DNA of 64,000 nt, taken from assembly GCA_900540905.1 (NCBI GenBank), contig UQHR01000008.1, forward strand, positions 4,777 through 68,776, written 5' to 3'. Both the position numbers and the translations under genes were made by a program. A model generated the notes under the pieces. That model was not told the DNA's origin, did no database searches, and saw nothing but the letters and a program-made list of their open reading frames with translations. Positions 7,840 through 17,195 of this stretch are shown here, piece by piece. This stretch comes from an uncultured Collinsella sp. GTDB lineage: Bacteria > Actinomycetota > Coriobacteriia > Coriobacteriales > Coriobacteriaceae. Numbering within the stretch: position 1 is the stretch's first letter; the number at the start of each line of letters is the position of its first letter.

Positions 7840-9747
7840 ATGGAACAGATTATCTTGAACATACTCGAGGCTCTGCGTCGCGGCGAGACCGTGGACGACA
7901 AAGCGCTCGTCAAACTGATACATGCTGAGGCGCGCCGCGAAGGTGCCGATAAGCGCGATTTGGCCAAGCGCCGTTTGCTGCCGTTCTACCAGCGGGTTAA
8001 ACGTGAGGAGCCGGCTCGGTGGGCTGCGTGGAATGTCGATTCCGATCTGGAACGTCAACTGCTGCAGGTGCTGCGTATGAAGCCGCGCCGAACGGCCTCG
8101 GGCGTGGCGACCATTACCGTCATCACCAAGCCGTGGCCGTGCTCGGGCGATTGCCTGTTTTGTCCCAATGATCTGCGCATGCCCAAGAGCTATCTGCACG
8201 CTGAGCCGGCATGCGCCCGTGCGGAGCAAAATTGCTTTGATCCTTATCTGCAGGTGAGCGCTCGTCTGACTGCGCTTTCGCAGATGGGGCATGCGACCGA
8301 CAAGATCGAGCTCATCGTGCTCGGTGGCACCTGGAGCGACTATCCGGAAGGGTATCAGACGTGGTTTATGTCGGAGCTTTTCCGTGCGCTCAATGACGAT
8401 GCCGTCGCCGGCGTGGCGGCAAACCCCATGTTGGCGCGTCCGGGCATCAGCCGTGCCGAGGCGGGGCGCCTGCTTGATGACGCTCCCGCCGATGCACTGC
8501 CGCCGGTGGTAACAGAGCGCCGCGAGCGCTATCGGGCCGCCGGCATTGCGACAGACGAAGCCGAGCTCGCTGCCGGCGTTGCCGACGAGCAGGGGCGTGT
8601 GGATGCTGCCGTGGGCGGCTATAACCGCGCGGTGCGTCGTCTGTACGGCCCCGGCACGCCGTGGGGCGAGGTCGCCGGGTGGCAGACAGCAACGATGGAG
8701 GAGCTTGAGCGCCAGCAGCGCATCAACGAGATGGCGAAGCATCGCGTGGTGGGACTCGTTATCGAGACGCGCCCCGATGCCGTAACGCCGAAGGCCCTCA
8801 CGCTTATCCGCCGCCTGGGCTGCACCAAGATCCAGATGGGTATCCAGAGCCTTGATCAGCACCTGCTCGATATCAACGAACGCCGCATTTCGGTGGCTCA
8901 GGTCGAGCGGGCGTTTTCGATTGCGCGCCTGTTTGGCTTTAAGATCCACGCGCATTTTATGCTCAACTTGCTGGGCGCCGTGCCCGAGGGGGACAAGCGC
9001 GACTACGAGCGCTTTATGACCGAAGGGGCCTTTATGCCCGACGAGGTCAAGGTCTACCCGTGCGCGCTCATCGAGGGCTCGCGTCTGGTGGGCTGTTACG
9101 AGCGTGGCGAGTGGCGCCCCTATACCGAGGACGAGCTGCTCGATGTGTTGGCCGACGACATCGTGGTGACGCCGGCGTTCTGCCGCATCAGTCGCATGAT
9201 CCGCGACTTTAGTTCCGACGACATTATGGTGGGCAACAAGAAACCCAACCTGCGTCAGCTCGTTGAGAACCGTCTGGCTGCTCGGGGTGATGGTGCGACG
9301 GTGCGCGAGATTCGCTATCGCGAGATCAGTACGGCGGGTGCCGACTTGGATGAGCTATCTCTTGATGAGGAAGTGGCGTACGAGACGCCAGTGACTTACG
9401 AGCGCTTTTTGCAGTGGGTGACGCCGCAGGGCAAGATCGCGGGCTTTTTGCGGTTGTCGCTGCCCGACCATTCGTTTGTTGCCGCGCATGCGGACGAGTT
9501 GCCGACGACGCCGGACGAGGCGATGATTCGCGAGGTGCACGTGTATGGCATGGCGGCACGCGTGGGTGACCAGGGCCAGGCGGCGCAGCATCACGGGTTG
9601 GGGCGTTTGCTCGTAGAGCGTGCGTGCGAGATTGCCCGGGATGCCGGCTATGCGCGCATCAACGTGATCAGCGCGATTGGTACGCGCGAGTACTATCGCC
9701 ATCTTGGATTTTATGACCATGGCCTTTATCTGCAAAAGGAGCTCTAG
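7840..9747 (+). CDS. Elp3-type radical SAM/GNAT tRNA uridine-34 modification enzyme
   Basis: The radical-SAM cluster motif CSGDCLFC gives Cys101, Cys105 and Cys108, the spacing used by Elp3 proteins. The C-terminal third is a GNAT acetyltransferase domain (VHVYGMAARVGDQGQ through GLGRLLVERACEIARDAGYARI). Elp3 starts carboxymethylation of U34 in tRNA using acetyl-CoA and SAM. Bacterial homologues are stand-alone, as here. A TACAAT box (7828-7833) ends seven bases before the ATG, and GGGGG sits too close to the start to be a normal ribosome site, so a leaderless message is possible. The 3' neighbour starts immediately after the stop. Confidence 0.9.
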   Translation: MEQIILNILEALRRGETVDDKALVKLIHAEARREGADKRDLAKRRLLPFYQRVKREEPARWAAWNVDSDLERQLLQVLRMKPRRTASGVATITVITKPWPCSGDCLFCPNDLRMPKSYLHAEPACARAEQNCFDPYLQVSARLTALSQMGHATDKIELIVLGGTWSDYPEGYQTWFMSELFRALNDDAVAGVAANPMLARPGISRAEAGRLLDDAPADALPPVVTERRERYRAAGIATDEAELAAGVADEQGRVDAAVGGYNRAVRRLYGPGTPWGEVAGWQTATMEELERQQRINEMAKHRVVGLVIETRPDAVTPKALTLIRRLGCTKIQMGIQSLDQHLLDINERRISVAQVERAFSIARLFGFKIHAHFMLNLLGAVPEGDKRDYERFMTEGAFMPDEVKVYPCALIEGSRLVGCYERGEWRPYTEDELLDVLADDIVVTPAFCRISRMIRDFSSDDIMVGNKKPNLRQLVENRLAARGDGATVREIRYREISTAGADLDELSLDEEVAYETPVTYERFLQWVTPQGKIAGFLRLSLPDHSFVAAHADELPTTPDEAMIREVHVYGMAARVGDQGQAAQHHGLGRLLVERACEIARDAGYARINVISAIGTREYYRHLGFYDHGLYLQKEL

Positions 9748-10626
9748 ATGAACAAGCCGAGTGTTTCTGCCGGCGTCGTTGCCGGCGTTGCTCTGGGAGC
9801 CGCGGCGCTTGGTGCGGCCGCTGTCGCTGTTCGTGTTGCCTGTCTGCAGGTTGCGCGAACCTGCAATGGGTTGGCGCGTGTGAAGCGCGTGCACGACGAG
9901 GGCGGCGACGAAGTCCGCGTATTGGTGCAAGGCGGCGTCTACCAAAGCGCGAGTTACGTTGGCGAGCGTTGGGCTGAGCCCGTCTTTGCGTACTATCGTG
10001 CGTTTGGCGACGTGTTTGAGGCCGAGGGTGCAATGCGCGATGCTTATGGTCGCGGCATCAACCGCATGCTTGTGCTGGGTGGCGGCGGGTTTGCCTATCC
10101 CAAGTTCGCGCTGATGTCGCACGAGGGCTTGCGCATGGACGTCATCGAGTATGACGGAGAGATTACGCGCCTGGCGCGCCGCTGGTTCTACCTAGACGAG
10201 CTGGAGCGCGCGGCGGGCGATCGCCTGCGGGTGATAACCGCTGAGGCTCGCTCGTATTTGGGTGTGACGAGCGTGGGCCATCGTCGCTACGACGTGGTCG
10301 TGAGCGATTGCTTTGGCGGTGCCGAGCCCGTACGCGAGCTGGCGACGGTTGAGGCATTGCGTTTGGTGCGGGGCAGCCTAAATGTCGGTGGCGTCTACGT
10401 TGCCAATATCGTGAGTGCAAACGAGGGGAGCGATGTGACGTTCCTGCGCGACTGTGCCGCCACGGCGCTTGAGGTGTTCGACCATGCTTGGGTGGTCCCA
10501 TGTGGCGATGCAGAGTTCGGCGGCGAGGAGAATTATCTGCTCATCGCCAGCGACGGCGACTACGCCTTTGCCGAAGCTGTGCCCTTCGACACCGACTTCC
10601 TCGGTACCGTCCTTCACGACAAGTAA
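9748..10626 (+). CDS. Spermidine-synthase-like methyltransferase-fold protein
   Basis: A hydrophobic alanine-rich N-terminal segment (about residues 8-35) could be a membrane anchor. It is followed by a Rossmann-like domain with VLGGGGFAYPK, VIEYDGEITRLARRWF and VVVSDCFGG, matching the polyamine-synthase-like superfamily. The glycine-rich nucleotide loop and the D-C-F acidic loop are retained. It starts directly after the elp3 stop, with the elp3 end AAAGGAG acting as ribosome site. True aminopropyltransferase activity is uncertain because many such proteins have unknown acceptors. Confidence 0.75.
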   Translation: MNKPSVSAGVVAGVALGAAALGAAAVAVRVACLQVARTCNGLARVKRVHDEGGDEVRVLVQGGVYQSASYVGERWAEPVFAYYRAFGDVFEAEGAMRDAYGRGINRMLVLGGGGFAYPKFALMSHEGLRMDVIEYDGEITRLARRWFYLDELERAAGDRLRVITAEARSYLGVTSVGHRRYDVVVSDCFGGAEPVRELATVEALRLVRGSLNVGGVYVANIVSANEGSDVTFLRDCAATALEVFDHAWVVPCGDAEFGGEENYLLIASDGDYAFAEAVPFDTDFLGTVLHDK

Positions 10627-10653
10627 GTCTCCCCGTCCCAAAAAAGACTGGTC

Positions 10654-13098
10654 TTAGGCGTGGTCGCGCCAGCTGAGGACGCGCTGCTTCATACCCTCGA
10701 TGTCGAGCACGCCTTCGGCAAAGCCTTTGCGCACGAGCTCTTCGGGAACAAACTCGTCGTAGCGGTCAAAGTAAGGCACCTCGCCGGGATAGACGAGCTC
10801 GATGGGATCGAAGTCCTTCTCGGCCTCGGCGGCGAGCACCTCAAAGAACGTCTCCTCGTCGGCCTTCATCTTAAACTGCATAAAGTACGGACGTGACGGG
10901 TCGAGTCCGCGAAGGCCCAGTTCAGCGGCACACTTAATCTTGAGCATGCGCTCGAGCGCCAAAAAGGCGTAGCTGCCCAGCCAGGGGAAGAGCACCCAGG
11001 TGTCGCCACCCAAGTTGATGAGCGGCTTAGTTCCCGCGCCCGAAAGCTTGGCCGTATGACGAGCCTGCGCTAAGCGGGCCCGTGCGTTACCCATGAGGTA
11101 CGGATATGTCGCGTGCTCGTTGAGCGCCTTGCGCATGCGCTCGAGTACGTGTGTATTGATGTCGCCGGGGCAGTCGCCAAAGTAGGCCGGTACCCGGCCC
11201 TTGACCTGCGTGGCAAAGACAGTGTGACGCTTCCAGTCCACTTCCTCGACAATCCAGCAGTGTCCGGCGATGGCGATGCGCTCACCGGGCGGGGGCGGAT
11301 TAACAATCGTGCCCAGCTCGGCCGATTCGCTGCGAACGGTGAACTCCTCGTTTTCCTGGAACACAGCGTAGAACTTAAAGTTGTTGATGATGCGCTCGCC
11401 CGCGAGACCCACGATGAGCCCGCCACCTTCGGTGACCTGGATATGGTCGATCTTAATGAGGTGACGTAGCAGCACACGGTAATCGTCTGCCGAGACACGG
11501 TGGAAATAACTGAGCGTGAGCACGCGCTGGGCTAGTTCGGCCGGCGTGAGCTCGCCGGTGCTGGCAAGGGTCGACATAGTCTGGTGATAGAGCAGGCTGT
11601 AGGGGAGTCGATCGAGCTCGGGCGGCTCGACCCACTTTTCCTCGCGATAGAGTTGTACGAGCGCGATACCCTGCAGGAGCTTCCAGGGAATGGTTTCGGG
11701 CATCATCGTGCGCGGCTCGGGTTCTTCCTCGCGCATGACAAACCACATCTCGGGCGGAAGGTCGCGACGGCCTGTGCGCCCCATGCGCTGCAAAAAGGAG
11801 CTGACGGTAAACGGCGCGTCAATCTGGAAGGCGCGCTCCAGGCGGCCGATATCGATACCGAGCTCCAGCGTAGAGGTGGTGACGGTTGTCTGCGCCTGCT
11901 CCTCGTCGCGCATGAGCTCCTCGGCCGTCTCGCGCAGCGATGCCGAAAGATTGCCGTGATGGATGAGAAAGCGGTCGGGCTCGTGTCGACTTTCGCAGTA
12001 GCTGCGCAGCATGGAGCACACGGCCTCTGCCTCCTCGCGCGAGTTGGCAAAGACCAGGCACTTGCGGCCGCGCGTATGCTCAAAGATATAGCCCATACCG
12101 GGGTCGGCGTTGTCGGGCGCCGTGTCGGTGGGGTTGAGAAGCGCCTGCTCGGTCGCTCGTGGGATGTCGACTTCGCCCTCGGGGGCCGAGGAAGTTCGGC
12201 GGTCCTTGGGTGCGGCCTTGCCCCGTGCCCGCTCACGACGTTGACGGCGCTCCTCTTGTGTGAGCTGTCCGCTGTGACGCATGTCTTGGGCGCCGGCGGG
12301 CAGTGCCGCTGGTGCCGCTGCCTCAATGCGCTCGCATGCGAGCACCTCAGCTTCCTGCGGACCTGTGCTCGCGAATCCTCGCTGCTGCGCCTGGGGACCC
12401 GAGTTGTAGAAGTGCTCCATGGAGATGCGCCACACGCGGCGCGGCTCCTCAAAACGGGGGATGACGCAGTTGCGTCCCGTCCCCTGCGACAGGAAGGCGC
12501 CCGTGCGCTCGGGGTCGCCGATGGTTGCCGACAGACCGATGCGGCGGGGCTGCACGCCTGCCATGCGCGAGAGCCGCTCGATAAGGCAGAGCGTCTGCCC
12601 GCCGCGGTCGCCGCGCATGAGCGAATGGACTTCGTCGATAACCACATAGCGCAGGTCGCAGAATATACGAGGGATCGCCATGTGCTTATGGATCAGGAGC
12701 GCCTCGAGTGACTCGGGCGTAATCTGCAAGATGCCGCTCGGTTTTTTGATGAGCTTAGCCTTGTGCGACTGCGAGACATCGCCATGCCAGTGCCAGACAG
12801 GGATATCGGCTTCTTCGCACAGATCGTTGAGGCGGACGAATTGGTCATTGATGAGCGCCTTGAGGGGGCCAATGTAGAGGGCGCCCACGCTTGCGGGCGG
12901 CCTCTCCCAAAACTCGGTCAGGATGGGAAAAAAGGCTGCCTCGGTTTTGCCGGAAGCCGTGGATGCCGTCAGGAGCACATTGTCCTGTGTGTTGAAGATG
13001 GCATCTGCCGCCGCAACCTGGATAGAGCGCAAGCTCTCCCAATCGTGGGAGTAGATGAAGTCTTGGATAAACGGGGCGTAGCGGTCAAAGGCGTTCAC
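10654..13098 (-). CDS. Lhr-like DEAD/DEAH helicase (BrxHI-like)
   Basis: The GTG at 13098 is taken as start because AGGAGG lies 4-5 bases upstream; a longer frame begins at 13140. Motifs in the 814-residue protein: TASTASGKT (44-52), DEVH (155-158), SAT (190-192), an arginine-rich insert before the second RecA domain, and RMGRTGRRD as motif VI. The C-terminal part continues as in Lhr-type helicases. It follows the BrxD-like ATPase and TerB protein in the same direction, though a hairpin at 13180-13216 could separate their transcripts. A DNA- or RNA-remodelling helicase in a defence-type module is the inference. Confidence 0.85.
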   Translation of the reverse strand: MNAFDRYAPFIQDFIYSHDWESLRSIQVAAADAIFNTQDNVLLTASTASGKTEAAFFPILTEFWERPPASVGALYIGPLKALINDQFVRLNDLCEEADIPVWHWHGDVSQSHKAKLIKKPSGILQITPESLEALLIHKHMAIPRIFCDLRYVVIDEVHSLMRGDRGGQTLCLIERLSRMAGVQPRRIGLSATIGDPERTGAFLSQGTGRNCVIPRFEEPRRVWRISMEHFYNSGPQAQQRGFASTGPQEAEVLACERIEAAAPAALPAGAQDMRHSGQLTQEERRQRRERARGKAAPKDRRTSSAPEGEVDIPRATEQALLNPTDTAPDNADPGMGYIFEHTRGRKCLVFANSREEAEAVCSMLRSYCESRHEPDRFLIHHGNLSASLRETAEELMRDEEQAQTTVTTSTLELGIDIGRLERAFQIDAPFTVSSFLQRMGRTGRRDLPPEMWFVMREEEPEPRTMMPETIPWKLLQGIALVQLYREEKWVEPPELDRLPYSLLYHQTMSTLASTGELTPAELAQRVLTLSYFHRVSADDYRVLLRHLIKIDHIQVTEGGGLIVGLAGERIINNFKFYAVFQENEEFTVRSESAELGTIVNPPPPGERIAIAGHCWIVEEVDWKRHTVFATQVKGRVPAYFGDCPGDINTHVLERMRKALNEHATYPYLMGNARARLAQARHTAKLSGAGTKPLINLGGDTWVLFPWLGSYAFLALERMLKIKCAAELGLRGLDPSRPYFMQFKMKADEETFFEVLAAEAEKDFDPIELVYPGEVPYFDRYDEFVPEELVRKGFAEGVLDIEGMKQRVLSWRDHA

Positions 13099-13179
13099 GG
13101 GGCCTCCTCTCAAAAACGAATCTCTTAACGCGGCTGGCAACGGCTTGCTGCATTACAGTCTCAACGTTCGCCCAGATAA

Positions 13180-13216
13180 AACCTGCCAAAATAAACCTGT
13201 CCCTTTTTGGCAGGTT
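13180..13216 (-). terminator. Inverted repeat, possible terminator between brxD-like and lhr-like genes
   Basis: AACCTGCCAAAA (13180-13191) pairs perfectly with 13205-13216 around a 13-base loop that itself repeats part of the arm (ACCTGT). On the minus strand the stem is followed by TTTAT, so it could attenuate transcription into the helicase gene. The right arm overlaps the stop of the BrxD-like gene. Confidence 0.55.
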
Positions 13217-14519
13217 AGATGGTGAATTCGGCGAAGTTACGGTCGCCGCCTGCGGTGCCGGTGTCGCCTGTTGCTGCTGCCGACACCAGCGCGTCGCCGC
13301 CGACGCTTTGCAGCAGCTCGGCTACGTTGGCGTCGGGGTTCTGGCATAGGATGTCGAGCAGCTCGATAAAGTCGCGAATGACTTCACGCGGCGTCAGATG
13401 TGTGTCGGCTCCCACACGACCGAACTCGATCTTGAGGAAGTCCACCAAGTCGTTCTCGGTAAGCGTGGGCGTCCAGCCAAAGTAGCCGGCGTGAATTTGC
13501 ATGAGTTTTTCGATCAGCACCAGCAGCTCCTCGTAGGTGAGTGGCTGCAGACGGATGATGGGCGCGAGCATGTCCTTAAGGTCCTCGCGTGCAAAGCGGC
13601 CTTGAGCGAGTCGGCTGCGCAGGGCCTCGTAGGAGAACACGCCGCGGCGGCGGTCTTCGATGGAGGTTGGCGTGCCGCCCATGATCATGCCCAGGTACTG
13701 CGCCTTGCCCTGGAGTGTGTCGTTGTACATGGTCAGGATCTTCTCGTAGTTGTACTGGCGCGTGATCGCGTTGGGAATCTTATACAGATTCACGAGCTCG
13801 TCGATGAGCACCAACATACCCTTGTAGCCGCTGCAGACCAAAAAACGCGCGATGAGTTTGACGTAGTCGTACCAGTCGTCATCGCTGATGATGGTCGAGG
13901 AGCCCAGCTCGGCGCGCGCCTCGCTCTTGGTGCGGTACTCGCCGCGAATCCATTTGGTCACGCGGCTCATAGCTTCTTCGTCGCCCTCGGATACTGCCGC
14001 GCGGTAGCGGCGGAGCATGCGGGCGAAGTCGAAGCCGTGGACCATCTCCTCGAGCGGGGCCAGTTGGGCATTAACGGCAGACTCGTCGGCGTCGGCACAC
14101 GAGGCGACCCAGCGATCCAGGATAAGGTTGAGCGCGCCGCCCTCGGGGCGCGTCTTGGTCGATATGTTGCGGATGAGCTCGCGGTAGGTGGCAAGGCCCT
14201 GCCCCTGACCGCCTTGCAGGCGGCGCTCGGGCGACAGGTCGGCATCAGCGACGACGAATCCCTCGCCCATGGCGTGCGTGCGGATGGTCTGGAGCAAAAA
14301 GCTCTTGCCGGCGCCGTAACGACCGACCAGAAAGCGGAAGCTCGCGCCACCGTCGGCGATGAGACTCAGATCGGTGAGCAGGGCGCGGATCTCGACCTCG
14401 CGCCCTACGGTGATGTAGGGAAGGCCGATGCGTGGGACCACGCCGCCCTTGAGCGAGTTTAGGATAACGGCGGCGACGCGTTTGGGTACGCGGGGCGCTG
14501 CGGATGCGGTATCACTCAT
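13215..14519 (-). CDS. BrxD-like ATPase (BREX system ATP-binding domain)
   Basis: A P-loop ATPase of the DUF2791/BrxD group. Walker A is GRYGAGKS (66-73) and Walker B is MLVLIDELVNLYKI. The segments TVGREVEI, NYEKILTMYNDTLQGKAQYLG and MGGTPTSIEDRRRG are typical of BREX ATP-binding proteins. The 434-residue length is normal. Its ATG overlaps the upstream TerB gene's stop by 8 bases, so the two are co-translated. BrxD partners an Lhr-like helicase (BrxHI) in some BREX types; here the helicase follows but PglX, PglZ and BrxC are absent. Confidence 0.85.
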   Translation of the reverse strand: MSDTASAAPRVPKRVAAVILNSLKGGVVPRIGLPYITVGREVEIRALLTDLSLIADGGASFRFLVGRYGAGKSFLLQTIRTHAMGEGFVVADADLSPERRLQGGQGQGLATYRELIRNISTKTRPEGGALNLILDRWVASCADADESAVNAQLAPLEEMVHGFDFARMLRRYRAAVSEGDEEAMSRVTKWIRGEYRTKSEARAELGSSTIISDDDWYDYVKLIARFLVCSGYKGMLVLIDELVNLYKIPNAITRQYNYEKILTMYNDTLQGKAQYLGMIMGGTPTSIEDRRRGVFSYEALRSRLAQGRFAREDLKDMLAPIIRLQPLTYEELLVLIEKLMQIHAGYFGWTPTLTENDLVDFLKIEFGRVGADTHLTPREVIRDFIELLDILCQNPDANVAELLQSVGGDALVSAAATGDTGTAGGDRNFAEFTI

Positions 14520-16272
14520 GGTCTAGGTATCCTCTCACGTCTGCTTCGTAATCCTCGATAATTTGCGGTCCTGCCGCGCCGAATTCGATAACGGTGTCGC
14601 CCACCAGGTCAAAGAGCGCTTCGTTGATGGTATCGACGAGCATGTCCTCGCTCTGCCCCGATTGCACTACCGCCGATTCCGCCTGTACTGCGTTGTGCTC
14701 GAGCAGCGCGCGGAGATAGGCGTCTGCGGCAGGCGTGAGTTCGTTCGTGGCGTCAGCGGGCGCAACAGCTGCGAACGCGGGCGTCGGCGCGAGAAGCGGT
14801 GCCACGACACCAAACTGTTCGGTGGATATGGTTGGCTCGTCGGTCTCGTCCTGCCGAATGGGTGCCGCGACCGCCTCGACAATCGCGTCGGCTACGGGCT
14901 CGGCTTCCGGTTGCCCTGAGTCCGCTGCCTCGGCTTCCACAGGTGCGCCGTCCTCGCGCTCTTCATCGATCAAAAGTGCTTCACGCGTTTGCGCGGCGGC
15001 GCTTCGAATGTGCCCCAGCTGACTCAGATCGATATCGATCTTGACGGGCTGGTGTGCGGCGTCCCACGAAAGCCATGCCACAATCTCGTCATCGATGATC
15101 TTGGCCAGATATTTGGGGACCTTCTCCTCCTTCAGGGGATGGGTGGGGTCTAGGGCCAGGCGCAGGCGTTGGTCGCAGGCGCGCATCATTTCACCGAGCT
15201 TGCTGCTCTTTTGCCTACTACCGTGGATACGTATGCATTCCCAAAAGCCGTTTTGGCAACGGTAGATATGGATAGGATCCAGGCGGTATTCGCAGTCCTC
15301 GTGGCGCTCGGGCGCAAAGAATACGGCCGAGGCAAACATGGTGTAGGGCATGGCCGTCTCCTCCCCAAATAAGCTCGCCACGATGCCGGTCTTTCGGTGC
15401 GTGTCATAGTAGCGCGCCATACGGACATACACGGCGCACGCCACGTGGCGCAGATCGCGGTGGTAGCTGCGGTCGAGCCGCGAGTTACTTAGGTTGTACG
15501 CGGAGAGGGCGTTGATGGCGGCCATGAGTCGCTCCTCGCGCACCTCATCGGGCGGAAGGGGGAGCGTGGGCTCGGAGGTTTTGCGACGCTTAGGGGTCTG
15601 GCCGGACGGTGCTGGCGCTGGCACAAGGTCTCGTGCGGCGCGTCGCAGCTCGATAAGGGCGTTATCGAACATGACGGTTTTAGAGTCACTAAGCAGCTTG
15701 GGGTCGAGCCCATGGAACACGGCGTAATCCTGCAGCCACACGCGCGCAAACCGGTCGATGCCGGGCTCGAAGGCGCGATAGACATCCCAAAAAGCCTTGA
15801 TCTTGTTAAAACCATCGAGCGGATTATCTACGCCAATGCCGCAAATCAGCTCATAGAGATACAGAAAGGCAAAGGACGTAGACGTTTCCTCGACGGTTCC
15901 GCGACGCACTTGGGCACGCCAGGTAAAGTAGCCGCGCAGTTGTCGATCGCTCATGGCATTGTAGGTGGGAAAGTACGACTTAAAGGTGCCGTTGTAGGGG
16001 CAGTCGTCCTCAAAGTCGGCCATCAGTAGGCCTTGGCGGTAGAAAAGCTCGGCTTCCGAAAGCCAGCGACCCGCGCCGCCCTCGGGGTCTTCTTGCCAAC
16101 GCGATATCTCACGCATCTTGCGGTATTGGTCGGGGAGGAAGTTCTGCATCTGTCGGCCGGTCTTGAGAATCGGCTCGTCTGCGTAGACTTCATGTGAGAA
16201 ACGGGCGGACTGATGGGTCCGGGCCTCGGCCATAATGCGCTCGATGAGCATCTTGATGTCCTGGTCGGCCAC
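14512..16272 (-). CDS. TerB_N / TerB_C domain protein
   Basis: A GTG start with AGGAG upstream. Residues about 70-180 hold a TerB_N domain (FYRQGLLMADFEDDCPYNGT, then SDRQLRGYFTWRAQVRRG and SFAFLYLYELICGIG). The C-terminus has a TerB_C-like segment (VDTINEALFDLVGDTVIEF then IIEDYEADVRGYLDH). An acidic, alanine-rich linker separates them, and no central TerB domain is obvious. Such proteins belong to the tellurite-resistance-associated stress and DNA-processing networks described by comparative genomics. It heads the operon with the BrxD-like ATPase and is probably the scaffold of the module, which is inference. Confidence 0.8.
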   Translation of the reverse strand: MADQDIKMLIERIMAEARTHQSARFSHEVYADEPILKTGRQMQNFLPDQYRKMREISRWQEDPEGGAGRWLSEAELFYRQGLLMADFEDDCPYNGTFKSYFPTYNAMSDRQLRGYFTWRAQVRRGTVEETSTSFAFLYLYELICGIGVDNPLDGFNKIKAFWDVYRAFEPGIDRFARVWLQDYAVFHGLDPKLLSDSKTVMFDNALIELRRAARDLVPAPAPSGQTPKRRKTSEPTLPLPPDEVREERLMAAINALSAYNLSNSRLDRSYHRDLRHVACAVYVRMARYYDTHRKTGIVASLFGEETAMPYTMFASAVFFAPERHEDCEYRLDPIHIYRCQNGFWECIRIHGSRQKSSKLGEMMRACDQRLRLALDPTHPLKEEKVPKYLAKIIDDEIVAWLSWDAAHQPVKIDIDLSQLGHIRSAAAQTREALLIDEEREDGAPVEAEAADSGQPEAEPVADAIVEAVAAPIRQDETDEPTISTEQFGVVAPLLAPTPAFAAVAPADATNELTPAADAYLRALLEHNAVQAESAVVQSGQSEDMLVDTINEALFDLVGDTVIEFGAAGPQIIEDYEADVRGYLDHE

Positions 16273-16360
16273 CGCTTCTCCTCTCCTAACGCAGCTTCGG
16301 TGACCTCACATCATAGCACAGCATCAAACAGGTGTTCGAGATACTGCTGCGTAGATAGAT

Positions 16361-17077
16361 TTAGAACAGGAGGGCGTAGATGACGGCGATGACGACGGAG
16401 GGAAGCATATTGGCCGTGCGGAAGGTCTGAGGACGGATGAGGTTGACGCCGACGCAGAAGATGAGCATGGAGCCTACGAGCGAAAGGCTGTTGAGGGCTG
16501 TTGTGGTCATGATGGGGGAGAGCGCGCCGGCAAACAACGTGATCGTCCCCTGGAACACGGCTACGGGCAGGGCCGAGAAGATGCAGCCGCGTCCGAGCGA
16601 CGCCGTCATGGTGCAGACGATGATGCAGTCCAGTGCGCCCTTGAGGGCAAGCGTTGACCAGTCGCCGAGCAGGCCGTCCTGGATCGATCCCACAATTGCC
16701 ATGGCGCCGATACACACGGTGAGTGAAGTCGAGACAAAAGCGTTGGTGAACTCGTTATCGCCCTCACTGCCGGTCTTGCGCTTGAGCCATTCGCCAAGGT
16801 TCTCGATGGCGGCTTCCAAGTTGACGGCCTCGCCGATGAGCGAACCGAGCGCAAATGAGACGATGAGCATGGTGGTGCCGGTGGTCGCTAGCGCCTTCCC
16901 ATCGATAAGGAGCATCTTTTGCATGGTGCCGCCAAGGCCGATAAACAGGACGCACAGCCCCGATGCTTTCATGAGCGTGTCTTGGATGCGCGGTGTGATG
17001 AAGCGGCCGCCCGCTAATCCCAAAAGACCGCCCGCAACTAAAAGCACAACGTTGATGATTGTTCCCAAGCCCGGCAT
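16361..17077 (-). CDS. DUF554 family membrane protein
   Basis: The start at 17077 is supported by GGAGGG 3-4 bases upstream; the longer upstream frame is not membrane-like. The 238-residue protein has about six or seven hydrophobic segments, beginning LGTIINVVLLVAGGLLGLAGG, and the family signature GLCVLFIGLGGTMQKM. DUF554 proteins are integral membrane proteins of unknown function, sometimes suggested to be transporters. It lies 88 bases downstream of nothing related: the TerB gene starts on the same strand beyond it. Confidence 0.85.
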   Translation of the reverse strand: MPGLGTIINVVLLVAGGLLGLAGGRFITPRIQDTLMKASGLCVLFIGLGGTMQKMLLIDGKALATTGTTMLIVSFALGSLIGEAVNLEAAIENLGEWLKRKTGSEGDNEFTNAFVSTSLTVCIGAMAIVGSIQDGLLGDWSTLALKGALDCIIVCTMTASLGRGCIFSALPVAVFQGTITLFAGALSPIMTTTALNSLSLVGSMLIFCVGVNLIRPQTFRTANMLPSVVIAVIYALLF

Positions 17078-17195
17078 GAGCCCTCCTGTATTGATGCCAA
17101 CGTGGCAATCGTAGCAGAACGAAATGCGAGGCACATCGCGACTCATCTAATACGTTATATAAGTGGTGTTAGGAATGATGTGCAGCATTTAAGCC

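Noticed and set aside
6724..8955. A 743-codon open frame opposite elp3 and the regulator genes
   Set aside because: The plus-strand genes have family motifs; the reverse frame has none.
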